From positions 1 through 9,752 of the forward strand of contig JASHVY010000197.1 in assembly GCA_030044345.1 (NCBI GenBank): a DNA stretch of 9,752 nt, written 5' to 3'. Shown here piece by piece: positions 4,684-9,752 of this stretch. This DNA comes from Acetobacteraceae bacterium (GTDB lineage: Bacteria > Pseudomonadota > Alphaproteobacteria > Acetobacterales > Acetobacteraceae). Each line of letters starts with the position of its first letter. The stretch's first letter is position 1. A program made the position numbers and the translations under genes. The notes under the pieces were generated by a model. That model ran no database searches. It had not been told where the DNA came from and saw only the letters and a list, made by a program, of their open reading frames with translations.

Positions 4684-7196
4684 GGCCGTACTCCAGGCGG
4701 GGCATTCGTTCCCCGGGGGAGATGATAGAGCGTAACGGGCTGATCAAGAACCAGCTTCTGGTGCGGGAAAGGCATCTCGATTCCGAGTTCGTCGAAGCGC
4801 CGCTTCATGCGCCGGTTGAACTCCCGCATCACTGCCCAGCGCTGCGACGGGCCGGTCCGAAGCCGGCAGACGACCACCACCGAGGAGGCGGCGAACTGGT
4901 CGAGCCCCCAGACTTCGAGCTCGTCGCGGATCATCGCCGACCATTCCGGGTCCTTGCGCATCTCGGTCGCGAGGTCCTTCAGCACCGTGATCACACGGTC
5001 CACATCCTCCTTGTAGGCGACGCCGACATTGAACATCGCATAGCTGAAGTCGCGCGTCATGTTGGTCACGCTCGTCACGGCGCTGAACGGCACGATATGG
5101 ATCGAGCCGTCCGAGGCGCGCAGGCGGATGGTGCGGATGGAAAGATTCTCGACCACGCCGGAAAGCCCGCCGAGCGAGACCACGTCACCCACCTGCATCG
5201 CGTTCTCGAGCAGCAGGAAGAGCCCGGTGATGATGTCCTGCACGAGCTTCTGCGAGCCGAAGCCGATCGCGATGCCGACGATGCCCGCGCCGGCGAGCAG
5301 GGGGGCGATGTTCACGCCGATCTGGCTCAGCGCCATCAGCCCGACGACGATGCCGATGATGACGAAGAGTGTCGCCCGCAGCATGGGCAGAAGCGTGCGC
5401 AGCCGGGCCGAGCGCATCACGTGCCCTTCGCGCGAGAGCCGGGCGAGATGCCGCTCCACGGAGCCGTTGGCCGCTTCCCACACCAGCGCGGCTGCGGCGA
5501 CGGTGATGCCGATCACCACCACCGCGCCGAGGATCCGCCCGCCGAGCGAATTGGAGGCGAACCAGCTAAAGGCATCGACACCCCATACTTCGAGCAGGAC
5601 CAGGATCGCGACCAGGCCGAGCACGATCGAGACGAGGTTGCGCAAGCCGCGAAGATAGTATCGAGCCCTTCGGTCGAGCCCGGGGAAACGATCCGTAAGC
5701 TCGCCGATCCGGATATGGTTTTCGATCGCCCGCTTGATCGCCCGATCAACCGCCCATGCCCCGGCGATCACCACGATCGCAGCAAGGCAGAAGCGAAGAA
5801 GCGTGCTGAATCCGTGCCGGACCCCGATGGCCCAGAGAATCCAAAGCGTCACCAGATAGAAGATGGCAAAATAGTGCCAGTACGCCGCGAAAAGATTGCG
5901 CAGAGCGGCGAAGGGGCCGCGCGCATCCGCGGGCGCGCGGAGCCATGCCCGGACGGTGCGGCGCTTCTGCAGCACGATCACCACCAGGAAAAGATGGACC
6001 ACCAGCGCCACCAGCTTGACGAAAGCGAGATGGAGGCTCGGGTAGAGACCGAACAGCAGGGCGACTTCGGCGGCAGTGTAGCCGAAGACGCTGACGCCCA
6101 GGATTCGCCGCGCCCAGAGCATCGTATAGCGCGCCGTCTGGTCGGAAGCCGGCAGCAGCCTCAGCGCCGGACATTCGGCGCCGATCAGCATGCGCACGGC
6201 GGAAAGAAGAACCCGCGTGATCACATAGGCGTTGACGAGCGCAAGGATCACGAGCTTCGCGATCACGCTGGCGCCGAGTCCGACGGTCAGGAGCCCATTG
6301 ACCACGCCGGCAAAGACGACCACCGGCACGAGATCGAGCAGGAACGCGAGGCAAGCGAGTCCGGCGCGCCTCAGGTGCCGGGCCGCCCGCTGCGCCCGGC
6401 CCGCTTCTGCTTCGTCGGCTTCTGTTTCGCCGGCTTCAGCCCGCGCCTCACCTTCGTCCGCGCCTTCTTCGAGCGGCGCCCCCTCCCCGTCGCGGCGCAG
6501 CGCCAGCCGGGCCACGCCCGCCTTTGCCCCGGACAGGATCCAGATCGTCAGCCGTTCCGCTGCCAGCCCGGCCACCGCGACGACGATGAGCCGCCAGGCA
6601 ACGGCGAGAAAAATCTGGTGGAGATACTGGTCCTGCCAGACGCTCGAGATCCAGATCGAAAGAAGGGGGAACGAGATCATCGTCCGCAGAGCGCCGGTGA
6701 CCGCCTGGCCCATCGCGGTCAGGCGATGCGAGAACTCGACCAGAACTTGCGCGCCGAGACTGTCCGGCTGGAGCGGGATCGCGAGTGTCGTGCTGTCCGG
6801 CTTCGCGGGCGCCGGCTTGCCTGCTGAAGCCGCGGCACCCGCCGCCTGCGCGGTCGTCTTCGCCCCCTCCGCTGTCGCCGTTCCTGGTGTTGCACCGTGG
6901 GACGCGGCGGAAGCAGGCGGCAGGCCGGATGGCAGGCCTTGGGCGAGCGCCCGCAGCGCCGCGATCAGCGCGTCTCGTGTGCCGGGATTTTCCAGCACTG
7001 AGAGCGCGGCCGCCGCCTGCTCACGGGTAAGGGCGGCCGGCGGGGACCCACCTTGCGCGCTTTCGAGGGGTGCCGGCGGCGCCGCGTGCGGCGGTGACGC
7101 GGCCGCCAGGAAGAGCAGCAGGAGCGCGCAAAGCCGCGTCATTGCGGTCGCGACCCAAGGCCGGCGAACAGGAACGAAGGATTTCCAGGCGCGCAT
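4680..7196 (-). CDS. Large MscS-family mechanosensitive channel (YbiO-like)
   Basis: This is an inner-membrane channel that opens under membrane tension and releases small solutes on osmotic downshock. At 838 residues it is far longer than MscS (about 286) and resembles E. coli YbiO. It has a signal-like N-terminus (TRLCALLLLFLAAASPPHA), then an Ala/Pro-rich periplasmic stretch to about residue 170, then roughly ten or eleven hydrophobic helices from 173 to 655. A very acidic loop lies at about 237-266. The MscS core is unmistakable: 'IGVNIAPLLAGAGIVGIAIG' begins near 626, followed by 'FGSQKLVQDIITG' and 'ENAMQVGD', which form the pore helix. The beta domain is at about 668-715 ('GVVENLSIRTIRLRASDGS') and the alpha/beta C-terminus ends in 'MPFPHQKLVL'. 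The start is uncertain. ATG 7196 is chosen, with AGGGG nine bases upstream; ATG 7142 is possible. The open frame to 8063 runs under pip and is not coding there. It lies 43 bases after pip. Confidence 0.92.
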   Translation of the reverse strand: MRAWKSFVPVRRPWVATAMTRLCALLLLFLAAASPPHAAPPAPLESAQGGSPPAALTREQAAAALSVLENPGTRDALIAALRALAQGLPSGLPPASAASHGATPGTATAEGAKTTAQAAGAAASAGKPAPAKPDSTTLAIPLQPDSLGAQVLVEFSHRLTAMGQAVTGALRTMISFPLLSIWISSVWQDQYLHQIFLAVAWRLIVVAVAGLAAERLTIWILSGAKAGVARLALRRDGEGAPLEEGADEGEARAEAGETEADEAEAGRAQRAARHLRRAGLACLAFLLDLVPVVVFAGVVNGLLTVGLGASVIAKLVILALVNAYVITRVLLSAVRMLIGAECPALRLLPASDQTARYTMLWARRILGVSVFGYTAAEVALLFGLYPSLHLAFVKLVALVVHLFLVVIVLQKRRTVRAWLRAPADARGPFAALRNLFAAYWHYFAIFYLVTLWILWAIGVRHGFSTLLRFCLAAIVVIAGAWAVDRAIKRAIENHIRIGELTDRFPGLDRRARYYLRGLRNLVSIVLGLVAILVLLEVWGVDAFSWFASNSLGGRILGAVVVIGITVAAAALVWEAANGSVERHLARLSREGHVMRSARLRTLLPMLRATLFVIIGIVVGLMALSQIGVNIAPLLAGAGIVGIAIGFGSQKLVQDIITGLFLLLENAMQVGDVVSLGGLSGVVENLSIRTIRLRASDGSIHIVPFSAVTSVTNMTRDFSYAMFNVGVAYKEDVDRVITVLKDLATEMRKDPEWSAMIRDELEVWGLDQFAASSVVVVCRLRTGPSQRWAVMREFNRRMKRRFDELGIEMPFPHQKLVLDQPVTLYHLPRGTNAPPGVRP

Positions 7197-7239
7197 GTGG
7201 TGAAGCCCCTGGCCTTGAACTCTTTCTTCGTCGTTCGTC

Positions 7240-8190
7240 TCAGCGCGCGGTGCGCAGCCGTTCAACGGCGGAGATGAGCGCGCGGCGGATGCCGGGTTCG
7301 AGTGCCGAGTGGCCGGCATCCGGGATGATCGTGAGCCGGGCGGCCGGCCAGGCGGCGGCCAGCTCGAAAGCGGTGCAGGCCGGGCAGACCATGTCATAAC
7401 GACCCTGAACGATTTCGGCCGGGATTCGGCCGATCCGCGACATTCCGCCGAGCAGCCCCCCAGGCGGCAGAAAGAGCCCGTGCGCGAAGTAATAGGCCTC
7501 GATCCGGGCGAGCCCGAGCGCGGTGCGGTCCTGGGAGAAGGAGGCAACCGTCTCGGGGCTCGGCAGCAAGGTGCTGCAGGAGCCCTCATAGATCGACCAG
7601 GCTCGCGCCGCGGGCAAATGGATGGCGGGATCGGGGTCGGTGAGGCGAGCCAGGTAGGCTTCGAGCAGGTTGCCGCGCTCGGCCTCCGGCAGGAATCCGG
7701 CGAAATTGGCGTGGGCATCGGGGAAGATATGGGCGAGCCCGCGCAGGAACCATTCCACCTCCTGCGGCCGGCCGAGAAACACCCCGCGCAGCACGCAGGC
7801 GCTGACCCGCTCTGGATGGGCCTGCGTGTAGGCGAGCGCCAGCGTCGAGCCCCAGGAGCCGCCGAAGAGGAGCCAGCGCTCGATGCCGAGATGCTGGCGC
7901 AGCCGTTCGATATCCTCGACGAGATCGGGGGTGGTGTTCCGCACCAGGCTGCCGAGCGGCCGCGAGCGGCCGGCGCCGCGCTGATCGAAGATGACGGTGC
8001 GCCAGTAGCCGGGATCGAAGAAGCGCCGGTGCACCGCCCCGGCCCCCGCGCCGGGCCCGCCATGGAGAAAAAGGGCGGCCTGTCCGCGCGGGTTGCCGAC
8101 CTGCTCCCAGTACATCACATGGCCGCTGGTGAGCGGCAGATAACCGGTCTCGAAGGGTCCGATTTCGGGGAACAGGTCACCGCGCGGCAT
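7240..8190 (-). CDS. pip: Proline iminopeptidase (prolyl aminopeptidase, S33 family)
   Basis: This is a cytosolic alpha/beta-hydrolase that removes N-terminal proline from peptides. Its 316 residues are the usual length. The oxyanion motif HGGPG is at 43-47 and 'FDQRGAGRSRP' at 68-78. The catalytic serine is S112 in GGSWGS, the aspartate D266 in 'VQGRYDMVCP', and the histidine H294 in 'DAGHS'. The two glutamates that hold the peptide's free amino end in known Pip enzymes appear as E202 ('AWSIYEGS') and E231 ('ARIEAYYFAHG'). The motif usually reads W-E, so tyrosine replacing tryptophan at 201 is a small departure. The start is ATG 8190. No ribosome site is visible, but a promoter candidate places transcription start at or next to the ATG. 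It is the first gene of a probable operon with the MscS-type channel and the dioxygenase. Confidence 0.94.
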   Translation of the reverse strand: MPRGDLFPEIGPFETGYLPLTSGHVMYWEQVGNPRGQAALFLHGGPGAGAGAVHRRFFDPGYWRTVIFDQRGAGRSRPLGSLVRNTTPDLVEDIERLRQHLGIERWLLFGGSWGSTLALAYTQAHPERVSACVLRGVFLGRPQEVEWFLRGLAHIFPDAHANFAGFLPEAERGNLLEAYLARLTDPDPAIHLPAARAWSIYEGSCSTLLPSPETVASFSQDRTALGLARIEAYYFAHGLFLPPGGLLGGMSRIGRIPAEIVQGRYDMVCPACTAFELAAAWPAARLTIIPDAGHSALEPGIRRALISAVERLRTAR

Positions 8191-8197
8191 GACGGGT

Positions 8198-8225
8198 TTT
8201 CTACAATGCGGCCGGAGCGGATCAA
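8198..8225 (-). promoter_or_regulatory. Candidate pip promoter giving a leaderless mRNA
   Basis: Read on the minus strand, TTGATC (8220-8225) and TAGAAA (8198-8203) are 16 bases apart. Each matches four of six consensus sigma-70 positions. Only seven bases separate the -10 box from the pip ATG, so transcription would begin at or beside the start codon. The absence of a Shine-Dalgarno sequence there agrees with this. It is a motif match only. Confidence 0.4.
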
Positions 8226-8260
8226 GCAGGACCCTGTGGCAGAATTCGGGTGAGGCGGGT

Positions 8261-8288
8261 TTGACAGAGCGCGGGCGGGGTCTCTAAG
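8261..8288 (+). promoter_or_regulatory. Candidate sigma-70 promoter for etfBA
   Basis: A perfect TTGACA (8261-8266) is followed after 16 bases by TCTAAG (8283-8288), which matches four of six -10 positions. A 17-base spacer would give CTAAGG instead. It lies about 90 bases upstream of the etfB start in the divergent gap with pip, and no other plus-strand candidate there is as good. Confidence 0.5.
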
Positions 8289-8375
8289 GTCCGCCGCCCT
8301 TCTGTTGCAGGTGCGAACAGGAGCCGTCCCTCTGCTGGCGGGCACCGGCAGCGCATTCCCGGAAAACGGCATGGC

Positions 8376-9131
8376 ATGACGATGAAGGTCCTCGTCCCCG
8401 TCAAGCGGGTGGTCGATTACAACGTCAAGGTAAGGGTGAAGTCGGACGGCTCGGGGGTCGAGACCGCCGGCGTCAAGATGTCGATGAACCCGTTCGACGA
8501 GATCGCGGTGGAAGAGGCGATCCGGCTGAAAGAGAAGGGGATCGCCACCGAGATCGTGGCGGTCTCCCTCGGCCCGGCCGCAGCGGCGGAGACGCTGCGC
8601 ACCGCGCTCGCCATGGGGGCGGACCGCGCCATCCTGGTCGAGACCGAAGCCGCGCTCGAGCCGCTTTCGGTCGCCAAGCTGCTCAAGGCGATCGCGGAGC
8701 GCGAGTCTCCCCGCCTGATCGTGCTCGGCAAGCAGGCGATCGACGATGACATGAACGCCACCGGCCAGATGCTCGCGGCCCTGCTCGGCTGGCCTCAGGG
8801 CACCTTCGCCTCGCGGCTGGTGATCGAGGGCGAGACCGCGATGGTCACGCGCGAGGTCGATGGCGGGCTCGAGACCGTGGCCCTCGCCCTGCCGGCCGTT
8901 GTCACCACCGATCTCCGGCTGAACGAGCCGCGCTACGCAAGCCTGCCCAACATCATGAAGGCGCGGCGCAAGCCGATCGAGACGCTGAAGCCCGACGATC
9001 TCGGCGTCGATCCGGCCCCGCGCCTCACCCTCGTGCAGGTGGCCGAGCCGCCGCGCCGCCAGGCGGGGAAGAAGGTGGGCTCGGTCGCCGAGCTGGTGCA
9101 GAAGCTCAGGACCGAGGCGAAGGTGATTTGA
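8376..9131 (+). CDS. etfB: Electron transfer flavoprotein subunit beta
   Basis: This is the AMP-binding beta subunit of ETF. ETF collects electrons from acyl-CoA and other dehydrogenases and passes them to ETF:ubiquinone oxidoreductase. The 251-residue length is typical. It begins 'MKVLVPVKRVVDYNVKVRVK' after a two-residue lead. It then shows 'MNPFDEIAVEEAIRLKEKG' at 37-55, 'GKQAIDDDMNATGQMLAALL' at 118-137 and 'TREVDGGLETVALALPAVVT' at 158-177. The recognition loop that docks on partner dehydrogenases is conserved as 'NEPRYASLPNIMKARRKPIE' (183-202), with the anchoring leucine at 190. ATG 8376 is preferred over 8382 because GGAAAA lies nine bases before it. The TGA shares its last base with the ATG of etfA (TGATG), so the two subunits are probably made in step. 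Confidence 0.97.
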   Translation: MTMKVLVPVKRVVDYNVKVRVKSDGSGVETAGVKMSMNPFDEIAVEEAIRLKEKGIATEIVAVSLGPAAAAETLRTALAMGADRAILVETEAALEPLSVAKLLKAIAERESPRLIVLGKQAIDDDMNATGQMLAALLGWPQGTFASRLVIEGETAMVTREVDGGLETVALALPAVVTTDLRLNEPRYASLPNIMKARRKPIETLKPDDLGVDPAPRLTLVQVAEPPRRQAGKKVGSVAELVQKLRTEAKVI

Positions 9132-9752
9132 TGGCGGTTCTTGTTCTGATCGAGCACCAGGATGGCGTGATCAAGCAGCCCTCGCGGAGCGCGGTGGCCG
9201 CGGCTTCCAGGCTGGGCGAGGTGCATGCGCTGGTGACCGGCGAAGCGGTGGGCAAGGCGGCGAAAGCGGCGACGAGGCTGCCGGGGGTCGCAAAAGTGTT
9301 GACGGCCGAGGATCCCGCGCTCTCGCACGGGCTGGCCGAGCCGCTGGCGGCGCTGCTGGTGGCGCTTGCGCCTTCCTATACGCACATCCTCGCAGCGGCC
9401 ACCGCTGCGGGCAAGAACGTGATGCCGCGGGCGGCGGCGCTGCTCGATGTGCAGCCGATCAGCGACATTGCGGACATCGTCGATACGGATACCTTCATCC
9501 GCCCGATCTATGCCGGCAATGCGCTTGCCACCGTGCGGTCGCGTGATACGAAGAAAGTGATCACGGTGCGGGCCGCGAGCTTCGATCCGGTGCCGGCGGA
9601 AGGCGGTTCGGCACCGATCGAAAAGGTTCCGATGCCCGCCTCCGCCGCGTCGTCGCGCTTCGTCTCGGCCGAGCTCTCGAAGAACGAGCGGCCGGAGCTC
9701 ACCGCCGCGCGGGTGGTGATCTCGGGCGGGCGGGGGATGCAGAGCGGGGACA
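9131..9752 (+). CDS. etfA: Electron transfer flavoprotein subunit alpha (partial, N-terminal part)
   Basis: The visible 207 codons read MAVLVLIEHQDGVIKQPSRS at the start, then 'VHALVTGEAVGKAA', 'YTHILAAATAAGKNVMPRAA', 'LLDVQPISDI', 'FIRPIYAGNALATVRS' and 'ELTAARVVISGGRGM'. This is the standard order of motifs in domain I of EtfA, ending at the linker to the FAD-binding domain. That C-terminal domain, which binds the redox FAD, lies beyond the right edge. The start ATG at 9131 overlaps the etfB stop by one base, with AAGGTG about five bases upstream. The frame has no stop inside the window. Confidence 0.96.
   Translation, partial: MAVLVLIEHQDGVIKQPSRSAVAAASRLGEVHALVTGEAVGKAAKAATRLPGVAKVLTAEDPALSHGLAEPLAALLVALAPSYTHILAAATAAGKNVMPRAAALLDVQPISDIADIVDTDTFIRPIYAGNALATVRSRDTKKVITVRAASFDPVPAEGGSAPIEKVPMPASAASSRFVSAELSKNERPELTAARVVISGGRGMQSGD

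Noticed and set aside
4722..6827. Long plus-strand open frame of 701 codons opposite the channel gene
   Set aside because: It is antisense to an unmistakable MscS-family gene. The translation is rich in His, Arg, Asp and Glu with no domain pattern, a typical shadow in high-GC DNA.
7197..8063. Upstream extension of the channel reading frame
   Set aside because: It runs through pip in another frame and reads as Arg/Pro/Ser-rich nonsense. The signal-like sequence begins after 7196.

Overview
The window is high-GC chromosomal DNA from a Gram-negative bacterium, most likely an alphaproteobacterium. This rests on the codon use, the EtfB/EtfA sequences, the CUT1-type ABC transporter and the class-II (SIS-type) glucosamine-6-phosphate deaminase. 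The exact genus cannot be read from the sequence. The window holds nine protein-coding genes, two of them cut by the edges. I see no tRNA, rRNA, CRISPR array, insertion sequence or phage gene.

Region 1 (1-2732, minus strand) is a carbohydrate ABC transporter operon, read right to left. It encodes a periplasmic sugar-binding protein (1473-2732), a MalF-type permease (332-1291) and a MalG-type permease (from 335, running off the left edge). The two permease genes overlap at a GTGA. The gap between the binding-protein gene and the first permease holds four inverted repeats and no gene. One of them lies across the permease start codon. This looks like a device for making more binding protein than permease. 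No ATPase gene is in view.

Region 2 (2881-3903, plus strand) is a divergently transcribed two-SIS-domain protein resembling glucosamine-6-phosphate deaminase NagB-II. Its position beside the transporter suggests that the imported sugar is an amino sugar or yields one, such as GlcNAc or a chitin or peptidoglycan fragment.

Region 3 (3952-8190, minus strand) is a probable three-gene operon: proline iminopeptidase (pip), a large YbiO-like MscS-family channel, and a 2-oxoglutarate/Fe(II) dioxygenase of the BsmA/isoleucine-dioxygenase type. The last two overlap at ATGA. A peptidase that frees amino acids, a channel that could release solutes and an enzyme of a family that hydroxylates free amino acids make an unusual set. 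It is the best candidate here for an undescribed functional unit, but any shared function is inference. The pip promoter candidate would give a leaderless mRNA.

Region 4 (8376-9752, plus strand) is the electron transfer flavoprotein pair etfB-etfA, joined by a one-base TGATG overlap. etfA is cut by the right edge. A good sigma-70-like promoter lies in the divergent gap upstream of etfB.
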